The notes beneath the pieces are model-generated. The model was not told the origin of the DNA. It saw only the letters and a program-made list of their open reading frames with translations, and did no database searches. From Sphingobium wenxiniae (GTDB lineage: Bacteria > Pseudomonadota > Alphaproteobacteria > Sphingomonadales > Sphingomonadaceae): 64,000 nucleotides of DNA. The translations under genes were made by a program, and so were the position numbers. Positions 36,071 to 45,377 of the stretch are shown piece after piece; position 1 is the stretch's first letter; every line of letters starts with the position of its first letter. The DNA lies in NCBI RefSeq assembly GCF_007830065.1, contig NZ_VLKK01000001.1, positions 1 to 64,000 of the forward strand, given 5' to 3'.

Positions 36071-37357
36071 TCAGTCTTCCAGAATGCGGCTGTGCTTCGC
36101 TGTATCCCGCATCCGGATATAGACCGTCAGCGAAATGGCGATCATCACGGTCACATAGATGTAGAATGCGCTTTCCATGTCGTTGCGCTTGAACCAGAGC
36201 GCAACGAATTCCGCGGTGCCGCCAAACAGCGTATTGGCCAGCGCATAAGGCAGAGCGACCCCCAGCGCGCGGATATGCGCCGGGAAAAGTTCGGCTTTCA
36301 CAACGGCGTTGATCGACGTGTAGCCGCTGACGATGACAAGCCCCGCCATCACCAGCGCGCCTGCGACCCACGGATCGGTCGTCCGGCTCAGCGTGGCGAA
36401 GATCGGATAGGTGCAAAGGACGCCCAACACGCCGAAGCCGACCATGAGAGGCTTTCTGCCGATCCTGTCCGATAGCGCGCCGGCCAGCGGCTGAATCAGC
36501 ATGAAGAGGAACAGGGTGGCCGCATTGATCTGGGACGCGGTTTCCCGGCTCATGCCGCTCGTATTGACCAGGAATTTCTGCATGTAGATGGAATAGGCGT
36601 AGAAGGCGATGGTCCCTCCCGCAGTCAGGAACATGACAGTCACGGTTTCGCCAGGGTGCCGCAGCAGCAATTCGACCAGGCCGGATCGCGGCCCGCCTTC
36701 CGCCCGCGCGACGACATAGCTTTGTGTTTCCGTCAGGCCGCGTCTCAGCCAGAAGACGATGACGGCCAACGCTCCGCCGATGGCGAAGGGTATGCGCCAG
36801 CCCCATGCGTCCAATTGAGCCTCCGTCAGCATCTGCTGCAATATCAGCAGCACGCATATCGCGACGAGTTGGCCCGCGATCAGCGTCACATATTGGAAGC
36901 TGGAGAAAAAACCTCTGTGGTGTCTTCCCGCCATCTCGGACAGATAGGTGGCGCTGGCGCCATATTCCCCGCCGATGGACAATCCTTGCAGCAGGCGGGC
37001 GAGGACGAGCAGGAGCGGCGCACCTACGCCGATCTTCTCGTAGCCCGGCGTCACCGCGATCAGCAGCGATCCCACGCACATGAGCGATACGGACAGGGTA
37101 AGACCGCTCTTGCGGCCGTGCCGATCCGCGTAGATGCCCATCAGCCAGGCGCCGATGGGGCGCATCAGGAAACCGACGGCGAAGATTCCGGCGGCGCTCA
37201 GCAACTGTGCGGTCCGGTCCTCGCTGGGAAAAAAATGCGGCGCGAAATAGAGGGTGAAGGCCGAATAGGCATACCAGTCATACCATTCGACCAGATTGCC
37301 CGTCGAACCGCCGATAATCGCCTTCAACCTTTGCCGCTGGTCCGGCGCTGCCGTCAT
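36071..37357 (-). CDS. MHS-family MFS transporter (KgtP/ProP-like)
   Basis: A 428-residue inner-membrane proton symporter with 12 predicted spans. Family motifs: GGSTGNLVEWYDWYAYSAF at the N-terminus, GIYADRHGRKSGLTLSV (loop 2-3), LARLLQGLSIGGEYGASATY, and DRIGRKPLMVGFGVLG (loop 8-9). The closest known pattern is the dicarboxylate/alpha-ketoglutarate type. The substrate is inferred only. Its start overlaps the stop of the upstream retropepsin-like gene (ATGA), placing it last in a long minus-strand transcription unit. Confidence 0.88.
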   Translation of the reverse strand: MTAAPDQRQRLKAIIGGSTGNLVEWYDWYAYSAFTLYFAPHFFPSEDRTAQLLSAAGIFAVGFLMRPIGAWLMGIYADRHGRKSGLTLSVSLMCVGSLLIAVTPGYEKIGVGAPLLLVLARLLQGLSIGGEYGASATYLSEMAGRHHRGFFSSFQYVTLIAGQLVAICVLLILQQMLTEAQLDAWGWRIPFAIGGALAVIVFWLRRGLTETQSYVVARAEGGPRSGLVELLLRHPGETVTVMFLTAGGTIAFYAYSIYMQKFLVNTSGMSRETASQINAATLFLFMLIQPLAGALSDRIGRKPLMVGFGVLGVLCTYPIFATLSRTTDPWVAGALVMAGLVIVSGYTSINAVVKAELFPAHIRALGVALPYALANTLFGGTAEFVALWFKRNDMESAFYIYVTVMIAISLTVYIRMRDTAKHSRILED

Positions 37358-37983
37358 GGCGTCAAAACCATCTCGCCATTTTCCACGCCCCAGCTTTTAA
37401 GGCGGGACAGCATGTTCATGCCGATGACGTTCACGTCGCCAAAGGCCGGCGACACGACGATATCCAGGTCGCTCGTCCGAACAGGTCCGATCGTCAGGGT
37501 CGCGATCCGCGCCCTTTGCGCCTTCACATGGCCGTTGGCGGTCATCATGGTGACGGAAGATTGCGCTGGATCGATGTTGAGCGCGGCCGCTCGCGCCGCC
37601 TGTTCCGACAGGGCGGTGACGCTTGCGCCGCTATCGATCAGGAAGCGGGTCGGCGTGCCGTTGACGGCGCCGTCCACCCAATAATGCCCGTCGGAAGATA
37701 CCGCTATACGGATGCGGTCGCCATCGATCCGGGTTTGAGGCGCGACGGGATGGTCGTCATCCTCCTTTGCCGTGGATGGCGTGTGGGCACTCTCCATGAA
37801 AATCCCCGATTTTTGCGCCAGATTGAACAGCATGAGCAGAATGGCGAAAATCGCCACCCACAAAAGCGCCATCCGCATCATACCGCCCAGCGGCATACGG
37901 CGCGTCAGCAGCGCGGAACCGACGAGGACAATTGCGAGCAGATACCAGATGCCCGACATCGCCTGATCCGTTCCCACATCCAT
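37354..37983 (-). CDS. Retropepsin-like clan AA aspartic protease, membrane-anchored
   Basis: A 209-residue protein of the TIGR02281-type family. Two hydrophobic spans (about 12-26 and 39-54) are followed by a periplasmic linker and a retroviral-like aspartic protease domain with FLIDSGASVTALS (active D117). Such proteins should work as dimers. The physiological target is unknown. The start at 37983 lies within the stop of the previous gene (TGATG), supporting coupled translation. Confidence 0.85.
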   Translation of the reverse strand: MDVGTDQAMSGIWYLLAIVLVGSALLTRRMPLGGMMRMALLWVAIFAILLMLFNLAQKSGIFMESAHTPSTAKEDDDHPVAPQTRIDGDRIRIAVSSDGHYWVDGAVNGTPTRFLIDSGASVTALSEQAARAAALNIDPAQSSVTMMTANGHVKAQRARIATLTIGPVRTSDLDIVVSPAFGDVNVIGMNMLSRLKSWGVENGEMVLTP

Positions 37984-38774
37984 CAGGAAGCCCCCTCCCC
38001 GTCGCTCAATTCCACGACCATGCCGTCATAGCCCGGTTCGACGCCTTCGGGCAGCGTGCGGCGCAAGGTCGCATAATCCATGCTGTTGTCCATATGCGTC
38101 AAAATGGCCCGGTTCGGGCGCGCGGCGGCGATTCCCTCCAGCGCCAGGGCAAGGTGCGCGTGGGTCGGATGCGGTTTTGCCCTCAACGCGTCCACGACCC
38201 ATATGTCCAGCCGGTCGAACAGGGTCAGCATGGCCGGCGTCAATTCGTGGAAATCCGTGGCATAGCCTATCGTGCGTCCGCCATGGGTGAAGCGGAAGCC
38301 TGTGGACAGAATGTCCCCATGCGGCTGGTCCACGCAATGAATATCGATATCGCCGATGGTGAGGCGGTCGGGAAGCGCGTGGTCTTCGACGATGGGCGGA
38401 TAGCCCCCGCGCCCCTCAAAGGCATAGCCGAAACGCTGGCGCAGCGCGCCAAGCGTTTCGGCGCGGGCATAAGCGGGCACGGGCGTCCCCCGATAGTGAT
38501 AGACCTGCCGCAGATCGTCCAGTCCGTGACAATGATCGGCATGATCGTGCGTCCACAGCACCGCATCCAGATTGGCCGCATCCGCCGCCAGCAACTGCGC
38601 GCGCATATCCGGCGAGGTATCGACCAGAAGGCGCGTCGTCGGACTCTCGACAAGAATGGACACGCGCGTCCTGCGGTTTCGCGGCTCGTGAGGATCGCAG
38701 GTTCCCCAGTCATTGCCGATCCGGGGAACTCCCGACGACGTGCCGCAGCCCAATATGACGAGCCTCAAGCTCAT
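37983..38774 (-). CDS. MBL-fold metallohydrolase (PhnP/RNase Z-like)
   Basis: A 263-residue metallo-beta-lactamase-fold protein, LVILGCGTSSGVPRIGNDWG at the N-terminus and the metal motif WTHDHADHCHGLDDLR, then YATDFHEL and ILTHMDNSMDY as later ligands. The closest known fold member is PhnP, a cyclic phosphodiesterase, but no phn genes are here. It commonly follows tatD in alphaproteobacteria. It overlaps tatD by 4 bases. Confidence 0.86.
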   Translation of the reverse strand: MSLRLVILGCGTSSGVPRIGNDWGTCDPHEPRNRRTRVSILVESPTTRLLVDTSPDMRAQLLAADAANLDAVLWTHDHADHCHGLDDLRQVYHYRGTPVPAYARAETLGALRQRFGYAFEGRGGYPPIVEDHALPDRLTIGDIDIHCVDQPHGDILSTGFRFTHGGRTIGYATDFHELTPAMLTLFDRLDIWVVDALRAKPHPTHAHLALALEGIAAARPNRAILTHMDNSMDYATLRRTLPEGVEPGYDGMVVELSDGEGAS

Positions 38775-39559
38775 GAGGCCGGGCTTCTGCCGATCTTGCT
38801 GAAAAGCGTATGGAAATTCGCCGAAGTGGCTTTTGCCAGTTCCTCGATGCTCTCATTCCTCAGATGGGCCAGGAAACGGGCGGTGTCGGCGACATAGGCA
38901 GGCTCGCAGGATTTGCCGCGATGGGGCACGGGCGCGAGAAAGGGGGAATCCGTTTCCACCAGAAGGCGATCCAGCGGCAGGCGCGCCGCCGTTTCCTGAA
39001 GGTCCCTGGCGTTCTTGAAGGTCACAATACCCGAAATGCTGATGTAGAGGCCAAGTTCCAACGCCGCATCGGCAAAGGCCCCGCTGGCGGTGAAGCAATG
39101 GATGACGCCGCCATATGCCCCCTTCCCCATCTCCTCGCGCAGGATCGCCAGCGTATCGTCCTCCGCCTCCCGCGTATGCACGATCAGCGGCAGGCCGGTT
39201 TCCCGCGCGGCGGCGATATGCGCGCGAAAACTGCTTTGCTGCCGGTCCCGGTCGCTATGGTCGTAATAATAATCCAGGCCGGTTTCGCCTATGCCGATCA
39301 CGCGGGGATGCGCCGCCCGCTCGATCAGCTTGGCGGTGTCGACATGGGGATGCTCGTCCGCTTCATGCGGATGAATGCCTACGGTTGCCCAGACATCCGG
39401 CTCGCGCAGCGCCGTGCCCAGCACATCGTCCCACTCGCTTTCGCGCGTGGCGATGTTGAGCATCAGGTCGACGCCCGCGCCGCGCGCGCGTTCAAGCACA
39501 TTCTGCTGATCTTCGACCAATCCTTTGTAATTCAAATGACAATGGCTGTCGATCAGCAT
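38771..39559 (-). CDS. TatD-family metal-dependent hydrolase
   Basis: A 262-residue TIM-barrel hydrolase. MLIDSHCHLNYKGL gives the first metal histidines, GIHPHEADEH, IGETGLDYYYD, LIVHTREAEDDT, and LVETDSPFLAP close the site. Known TatD proteins are 3'-5' DNA/RNA exonucleases. It sits 4 bases after metG, a conserved neighbour. Confidence 0.93.
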   Translation of the reverse strand: MLIDSHCHLNYKGLVEDQQNVLERARGAGVDLMLNIATRESEWDDVLGTALREPDVWATVGIHPHEADEHPHVDTAKLIERAAHPRVIGIGETGLDYYYDHSDRDRQQSSFRAHIAAARETGLPLIVHTREAEDDTLAILREEMGKGAYGGVIHCFTASGAFADAALELGLYISISGIVTFKNARDLQETAARLPLDRLLVETDSPFLAPVPHRGKSCEPAYVADTARFLAHLRNESIEELAKATSANFHTLFSKIGRSPAS

Positions 39560-39563
39560 GGTG

Positions 39564-41126
39564 TCAGGCGTCCGTTTCCGTCAGTTCCAATCGGGGAAAG
39601 AGCGGCTTGGGAGGGCTGAGGGTAAAGCCCGAGGCGCGCAGATCCGCATAACGGTCCGCAACGATGGCGGCATAATCCCGTGCGTCGTCGCTTATCCCCA
39701 TCTGATCCAGCAGAGCGGCGGCGCTGGCTGGGATGACGGGGTGGATCATGATGGCCAGGCTGGCGATCGCTTCATACAAGGTGGCAAGGACCGCTTCCAT
39801 CCGGGCCGGATCGGTCTTGCGCAACGCCCATGGGGCCTGGGCGTCGATATAGGCGTTGCAGGCGAAAACCCCGCGCATCCAGCCCTCGATCGCAACGGAG
39901 GGCGCCAGGTCCGCCATGGCCTTCTGAAAATTGCCCGTCGCGTCGGCGACGGCCTTCAGAAGGTCCCTGTCCACGTCCTGCGGCGCGGGCGCGGGCAAGC
40001 GCCCATCGAGATTCTTTACGATGAAGCTCAAGGTGCGCTGGGCGAGATTGCCGAAACTGTTGGCCAGATCGCTGTTGGAGCGGGCGACAATGGCTTCCGC
40101 GCTATAGCTGCCGTCATTGCCGAACGTCACTTCGGAAAGCAGGAAATAGCGAAGTTGATCGACGCCGAAGCGCTCCGCCAGTTCCATCGGATCGGCGACA
40201 TTGCCCAGCGACTTCGACATCTTCTCCCCCCGGTTCAGGAGGAAGCCATGGCCGAAGACATGCCTGGGCAGCGGCAGATTCGCGCTCATCAGGAAAGCCG
40301 GCCAGTAAACGGTATGAAAACGCACGATATCCTTGCCGATGATATGCGTGATATCGCCGCCTTCGGACCAGTATCGGGCCATGCGTCCGGCATCGTCCGG
40401 ATAGCCGCAGCCGGTGAGATAATTGGTGAGCGCATCGACCCAGACATACATGACATGGCCGTCGCTGCCCGGCACCTTCACGCCCCAGTCAAAGCTCGTG
40501 CGGGAAACGCTGAGATCGGACAGGCCGCCTTCGACGAAGCGCATGATCTCATTGCGGCGGCTGTCGGGCTGAATGAAATCGGGCTGGCCGTTATAAAGGT
40601 CGAGCAGCTTCTGCTGATAGGCGGAGAGCCGGAAGAACCAGCTTTCCTCCACCGTCCACTCGACGGGTGTGCCCTGGGGCGAGAGCTTCTGTCCGCCCTC
40701 CCCTTCGCTCAGTTCCTTCTCGTCATAAAAGGCCTCGTCGCGGACCGAATACCATCCCTCATAGCGGCCCAGATACAGGTCGCCATTCGCCTGCATGGCC
40801 TGCCACATGGCTTGGCTCGCGCGGTGGTGATCCGGCTCGCTGGTGCGAATGAACCGATCATAGCTGATATTCAGCTTGTTGTTCATCTCCTTGAAATATC
40901 CAGACATTTCTTCCGCCAGATTTTTCGGCTCGATGCCGCGGTCACGCGCGGTCTGGGCCATTTTCAGGCCATGCTCGTCCGTGCCGGTCTGGAAGAAGAC
41001 ATCGCGGCCCATCATGCGCTGGAAACGGGCGATCGCGTCGGTGGCGATCACCTCATAGGCGTGGCCGATATGGGGGCGGCCGTTGGGATAGCTGATGGCG
41101 GTCGTGATGGTGTAGGGCTGCGACAT
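39564..41126 (-). CDS. metG: Methionyl-tRNA synthetase
   Basis: Charges both initiator and elongator tRNA-Met. The 520 residues have the HIGH box (residues 19-22, PHIGHA), TDEHGLKMAQ, WVDALTNYLTG and the KMSKS loop GEKMSKSLGN. The connective peptide has no zinc-binding cysteines, so this is the zinc-free form, and no C-terminal tRNA-binding extension is present. The next gene downstream is tatD. Confidence 0.97.
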   Translation of the reverse strand: MSQPYTITTAISYPNGRPHIGHAYEVIATDAIARFQRMMGRDVFFQTGTDEHGLKMAQTARDRGIEPKNLAEEMSGYFKEMNNKLNISYDRFIRTSEPDHHRASQAMWQAMQANGDLYLGRYEGWYSVRDEAFYDEKELSEGEGGQKLSPQGTPVEWTVEESWFFRLSAYQQKLLDLYNGQPDFIQPDSRRNEIMRFVEGGLSDLSVSRTSFDWGVKVPGSDGHVMYVWVDALTNYLTGCGYPDDAGRMARYWSEGGDITHIIGKDIVRFHTVYWPAFLMSANLPLPRHVFGHGFLLNRGEKMSKSLGNVADPMELAERFGVDQLRYFLLSEVTFGNDGSYSAEAIVARSNSDLANSFGNLAQRTLSFIVKNLDGRLPAPAPQDVDRDLLKAVADATGNFQKAMADLAPSVAIEGWMRGVFACNAYIDAQAPWALRKTDPARMEAVLATLYEAIASLAIMIHPVIPASAAALLDQMGISDDARDYAAIVADRYADLRASGFTLSPPKPLFPRLELTETDA

Positions 41127-41183
41127 GCGCCTTCCCTAGCGAGTGTTGCGCGTCGCGGAAAGTCCGCTTTTCCGCTCGATGCG

Positions 41184-42155
41184 TCAGTTGCCTTGTGGAG
41201 CGAGGGCCGCGACATGGCCAGCGATTTCGAAAACGACCGCCCCCGGCTCCAGCGAAAGTATGACCGCGCCGCCCGCCAGTTGCCGCGCCGCTTCCCAATG
41301 GCCCAGCGCCGCGCCCAGCGCCGCGCCCTCCCGCAATCGCGCCGTTTGCGCGATGAAGGCGGGCGCCCGCTCGAGAAAAGCCTCATAGCGGGGACGGGCG
41401 GGCTTTCCCGACAGCATCTTCGCCAGCGTCAGCCGCCACCGGTTGTCCGGGTCGCCTTGCGTGGCGATCGATTGCAATATCCCCTCTATCTCCGCAAGAT
41501 TGAGACCGGCATAGCGCAGCGCCTTGCCCGGCGAACCTTCGCCGACGGACAGCAGCGTTTCGATCTCCCCGTCCTTCGGCGCGGGTTCCGTCATCGAAAG
41601 GGCAGACCGCATGGCATCGTCCTGCAAGGGTCCGAAACGCAAGGTGCGGCAACGGGATCGAATGGTCGGCAACAACCGGCCCGGCGCATGGGATACCAGC
41701 AGGAAGAGCATGTCCGCCGGCGGTTCCTCCAGATTCTTGAGCAGCGCGTTGGCCGCGCTTCGTTCCAGGTCGTCGGCGCTGTCGATGACGACGATGCGGC
41801 GAGCCGACAGCGAGGGCGCCGATTGAATGAGGCGCTGAAGGCCCCGTATCTGGTCCACGCCGATATTGCGGGCCAGCACGCCATCCTTTTCGAGCAGGGC
41901 CAGTTCGGCATAATCGGGGTGCGCATTCGCCTCCATCAAGGCCCGGACGGGATGCCCCTGGGGCACATCATGGCCTTCCCCGGCGATGGGAGGACCGGCG
42001 GCGTCCGCAAGCAGCCGCATCGCCAGGGCGCGGGCGAAGCTCGCCTTGCCGATGCCGGCCGGTCCCGCGAGAATCCAGCCATGATGCATCCGGCCGCTCT
42101 CGGCCGCGGCCAGCAACATTCGGGCCTGCGCATCATGACCCAGAGGAAATGTCAC
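41184..42155 (-). CDS. holB: DNA polymerase III delta-prime subunit
   Basis: Clamp-loader subunit that acts with DnaX and HolA. The 323 residues start with FPLGHDAQARMLLAAAESGR, a P-loop-like GPAGIGKASFARALA (31-45) in which the usual Thr/Ser after Lys is Ala, then ADDLERSAANALLKNLEEPP and LVSHAPGRLLPTIRSRC, which are the family marks. It overlaps tmk by 4 bases, and metG follows after 57 bases. Confidence 0.93.
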   Translation of the reverse strand: MTFPLGHDAQARMLLAAAESGRMHHGWILAGPAGIGKASFARALAMRLLADAAGPPIAGEGHDVPQGHPVRALMEANAHPDYAELALLEKDGVLARNIGVDQIRGLQRLIQSAPSLSARRIVVIDSADDLERSAANALLKNLEEPPADMLFLLVSHAPGRLLPTIRSRCRTLRFGPLQDDAMRSALSMTEPAPKDGEIETLLSVGEGSPGKALRYAGLNLAEIEGILQSIATQGDPDNRWRLTLAKMLSGKPARPRYEAFLERAPAFIAQTARLREGAALGAALGHWEAARQLAGGAVILSLEPGAVVFEIAGHVAALAPQGN

Positions 42156-42778
42156 GGCAGCAGGTCCTCCAGTTCCCGAAGCAGACGCGCCGTCACGGCT
42201 GCGGCTTCGCCCGACGCGTCGATCGGACGGACGCGGTCGGCTTCTATCGCGGCGAAGCGGGCGAAGGATTGTGAGACCCGCCGGTGAAATGCGCTGTCGC
42301 GGCCTCCTATGCGGTCGCTGCCGTCGCCGTCCCGGCTGTAGGCGCGGCTTTCGGCCTCCCCCTCCGGCAACATCAGGATGAACGTCCGGTCGGGCAAGAA
42401 ACCCGCGCTGCCGATGCGATGGAGCGTCAATATGTCCTCGTCGGTCAGCTCACCCATGCCTTGATAGGCGCGGCTGCTGTCGAGAAAGCGGTCGGACAGC
42501 ACCCAGGCTCCGCGCTGCAAGGCGGGACGAATGGTCTTTTCCACATGATCAGCGCGCGCGGCGGCAAAGAGCAATGCTTCCGCGCGCGCCGACCAGCGAT
42601 CCGCCGCGCCTGTCAGCAGCATGTGGCGAATGGCTTCGGCGCCCGGGCTGCCGCCCGGCTCGCGCGTTTCCACAACTTCCATTCCGCGCGCGCGGAGAAC
42701 CGCCCCCAGCGCGCGCAACTGGGTCGATTTGCCTACGCCCTCCCCGCCTTCGAGCGAAATGAAGCGCGCGGGTCTCAC
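42152..42778 (-). CDS. tmk: Thymidylate kinase
   Basis: Phosphorylates dTMP to dTDP. The 208 residues have P-loop FISLEGGEGVGKSTQ (7-20), ETREPGGSPGAEAIR, the lid and DR(Y/F) motif VLSDRFLDSSRAYQGMG. Length is normal. It overlaps both neighbours, dacC and holB, by 4 bases each, so the three are translated together. Confidence 0.97.
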   Translation of the reverse strand: MRPARFISLEGGEGVGKSTQLRALGAVLRARGMEVVETREPGGSPGAEAIRHMLLTGAADRWSARAEALLFAAARADHVEKTIRPALQRGAWVLSDRFLDSSRAYQGMGELTDEDILTLHRIGSAGFLPDRTFILMLPEGEAESRAYSRDGDGSDRIGGRDSAFHRRVSQSFARFAAIEADRVRPIDASGEAAAVTARLLRELEDLLP

Positions 42779-43938
42779 CCGAACAACGATTTCAGGCCGT
42801 TCCAGAGCCGTCCGAAAACCCCCGCCTCGCCCACATCCTCGCCGGCGACGAGCGGCATGATCTGCGGCGGCGTGTCAGGCGTTGAAACAATGAGTTCGGC
42901 AACCTTGTCGCCCTTCCTGATCGGCGCCTTGATCGGGCCGGTATAGGCCACCTTCACGCTGATATTCGTCGACGCGGTGCGGGGCAGGGTCACGGCCAGA
43001 TTCTGCGGCGCCACCAGGGGCACGCTGGTGGCGCTCCCCAACTGGACTTCGGCGGTTTCAACGGTCTGCCCCTTGCGGAAAAGCGGCTGGACCTTCCACG
43101 CCTTGAAACCCCAATCCATGAAGCGGACGGATTCGGCGATTCGGCCGTTGAAGGTCGGCAATCCGGCGACGACCATCACCAGACGACGGCCATCCTGCTC
43201 GGCCGACCCGGTAAAGCCGAACCCGGCCTCCTGCGTATGCCCGGTCTTCAATCCGTCCGCGCCCGCGATCTTCCCCAATATCGGGTTGCGGTTCGCCTGC
43301 TCGATATCCTGTCCGCCCATGGTCTTGCCCCAGGTGAACGACTTGGTGGCATAGAATTTCTTGTAGAGATCGGGCGTTTCCTCGATCGTCGCCTGGGCCA
43401 GCCTCGCCAGATCTTCGGCGGTGACATAGGTGACGCCTTCGTCGGGCCAGCCGTTGCTGGTGCCGAAATGACTGTTCTTGAGGCCCAGCCGTTCGCCTTC
43501 CTGATTCATCAGTGCGACGAAAGCCTGCTCCGTCCCCGCAATGCCTTCGGCCAGCACGACGCACGCATCATTGCCCGAAAGCGTCACGATGCCATGCAGC
43601 AGGTTTTCGACCGACACCTGCTCGCCAACGGACAGGAACATCGTGGACCCGGCCTGGGGACCATGCCATCTCTGCCATGTTTCCGGGCGCACCGTGAACT
43701 TGGTGTCGAGCTTCAATTCGCCTTTCTGGATCATGCGGAAGGCGACATGGGCCGTCATCATCTTGGCCATGGAAGCCGGCGGAATCCGCGTTTCCCCGCC
43801 CTTGTCATACAGAACCGCGCCCGAGGACAGATCCTTGAGATAAGCGATCGGCGCCTCGCTGGTATAGGGAGGCGCGGCCGCGGTCAGCGGCGAAGCGAGC
43901 AAACCGACAAAGAGGATCGCTGCAACGGATTTGTTCAT
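42775..43938 (-). CDS. dacC: D-alanyl-D-alanine carboxypeptidase (PBP5/6 type)
   Basis: Trims the terminal D-Ala from peptidoglycan stems in the periplasm. The 387-residue protein has a signal peptide (to about 22), active S56 and K59 in PPASMAKM, SGN at 121-123 and KTG at 231-233, then a PBP5-type C-terminal beta domain and an end (FGRLWNGLKSLFG) fit for a membrane-binding amphipathic helix. ATG 43938 starts the signal. The gene symbol dacC versus dacA is by convention only. Confidence 0.93.
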   Translation of the reverse strand: MNKSVAAILFVGLLASPLTAAAPPYTSEAPIAYLKDLSSGAVLYDKGGETRIPPASMAKMMTAHVAFRMIQKGELKLDTKFTVRPETWQRWHGPQAGSTMFLSVGEQVSVENLLHGIVTLSGNDACVVLAEGIAGTEQAFVALMNQEGERLGLKNSHFGTSNGWPDEGVTYVTAEDLARLAQATIEETPDLYKKFYATKSFTWGKTMGGQDIEQANRNPILGKIAGADGLKTGHTQEAGFGFTGSAEQDGRRLVMVVAGLPTFNGRIAESVRFMDWGFKAWKVQPLFRKGQTVETAEVQLGSATSVPLVAPQNLAVTLPRTASTNISVKVAYTGPIKAPIRKGDKVAELIVSTPDTPPQIMPLVAGEDVGEAGVFGRLWNGLKSLFG

Positions 43939-44040
43939 GAAGCTGCCTTCGCTTATAGGGATTCGAGGTAACGGGCCTGGAAACGGAAAGGCATCATTAG
44001 CCACGATTTGCGCTTTCTCAAAGCCCTCGCGGGGATGAGA

Positions 44041-45081
44041 TCATTGCCGGACGGCATCGGCCAGCAGGCCCACGGACAAGGCATAGAAATTCGAGCAGTT
44101 ATAGTCGAGAATCGCCCGATAGTTGCTGGTCAGCAGATAGGCCGTCTTGCCCGGCCCGTCCGGCTCCAGCAGCGTGGCCATCACATTGTCGGCCGGCCAT
44201 CCTCCCCTTGAAGGGACCAGGCCCAGCCGCCGCCATTCCGCCATGCTGAGCCAGCGGCTATGCCTGTTGAACACGCGCGGGCAGCGTGCCGGGGCCGTTC
44301 GCGCCGAAACCGACGCGCGGCTGAAATTGGCGGGGACGGAAACCGCCACGCCCCAGGGCTGGCCCCGCCGCCAACCGGCATGAACGAAATAATTGGCGAT
44401 GGAAGCAAGCGTGTCGGCTTCGCTGCTCCAGATATCCGCCTTGCCGTCGCCGTCGCCGTCCTTCGCCAGCCGAAGATAAACCGACGGCAGGAATTGAGGA
44501 TAGCCGGTGGCGCCGGCCCAGCTTCCCACCAGCCGGCTGCGCGGCACGCCATTGTCCAGCATCTTCAATGTCGCCAGCAATTCCGGCTCGAACAAGGTGC
44601 GGCGCCTCCCCTCCCATGACAGCGTCGCGAGTGAACGGATCAGGTCGAAATCGCCGGTATAGGAACCGTAATTGGTTTCATGCCCATAGATCGCGACCAT
44701 GATCTCCTCCGGCACGCCGGTTTCGGCCTCGATGCGCGCAAGGCGGCTGCGGTTGGCCAGATAGGCGGTGCGCCCCCGTCCGATGCGCGCCGCGTCGACA
44801 TGCTTCACGCGATAGGGTTCGAAGGCCGGAATGGGCGAATAGGCCCCGCCGCCGGGCTGGCTCTGGTCCAGCTGTATGACCCGTGGATTGGGCGTAAGCG
44901 CCGAAAACACGCCGGACAACGTCCCGTCGCGAATGCCCATCGCGCGCGCCTTGGGACGCAGACTTTCCAGATAGGCGCGAAATGACGCATCATCCTGATT
45001 TTGCGCGGAAGCAGGCGGTATGGCGGGACCAACGGACAGGGCAGCCAGGCCAAGGAACAGCGAAAGGATGGACGAACGCAT
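44041..45081 (-). CDS. Lytic murein transglycosylase (MltB type)
   Basis: Cleaves the glycan backbone of peptidoglycan. The 346 residues carry a signal peptide ending PASAQ (about 26), an SLT/MltB domain with catalytic E135 in IYGHETNYGS and GATGYPQFLPSVYLRLA, and a short C-terminal peptidoglycan-binding-like region (LLEPDGPGKTAYLLTSNYRA). It is the first gene of the minus-strand run that leads into dacC, about 100 bases further on. Confidence 0.9.
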   Translation of the reverse strand: MRSSILSLFLGLAALSVGPAIPPASAQNQDDASFRAYLESLRPKARAMGIRDGTLSGVFSALTPNPRVIQLDQSQPGGGAYSPIPAFEPYRVKHVDAARIGRGRTAYLANRSRLARIEAETGVPEEIMVAIYGHETNYGSYTGDFDLIRSLATLSWEGRRRTLFEPELLATLKMLDNGVPRSRLVGSWAGATGYPQFLPSVYLRLAKDGDGDGKADIWSSEADTLASIANYFVHAGWRRGQPWGVAVSVPANFSRASVSARTAPARCPRVFNRHSRWLSMAEWRRLGLVPSRGGWPADNVMATLLEPDGPGKTAYLLTSNYRAILDYNCSNFYALSVGLLADAVRQ

Positions 45082-45214
45082 CAGAATCTCCCTCTCCCTT
45101 TTCTGGCACATGGGAAGCGCGACGTGAATCCCCTTCTTGTTCGATAGCGATGAAGCGACGCTATGACCTTTTTGCGCTTGGCAATCCCGGCGCGTTCGCT
45201 AGGAAGCAGGCGAC

Positions 45215-45304
45215 GGACAGGTGGCCGAGTGGTTTAAGGCAGCGGTCTTGAAAACCGCCGTGGGTTTACGCTCACCGTGGGTTCGAATCCCACCCTGTCC
45301 GCCA
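45215..45304 (+). tRNA. tRNA-Ser (anticodon TGA)
   Basis: Acceptor GGACAGG paired with CCTGTCC, D-arm GGCCGAGTGGTTTAAGGC, anticodon loop CTTGAAA (anticodon TGA), a long variable arm (GTGGGTTTACGCTCAC) typical of class II tRNAs, T-arm GGGTTCGAATCCCA, and an encoded GCCA end. Confidence 0.97.
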
Positions 45305-45377
45305 TTACTCCTTGATATCATTATAGAATTTTTAGAAATATTGCAGGCATCATGTGTCGGCGCGGCCGTCGCGGCTT

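Noticed and set aside
39558-42287. A 909-aa plus-strand open frame antisense to metG and holB
   Set aside because: It is a GC-skew shadow. The opposite strand encodes two complete, unmistakable proteins with all motifs.
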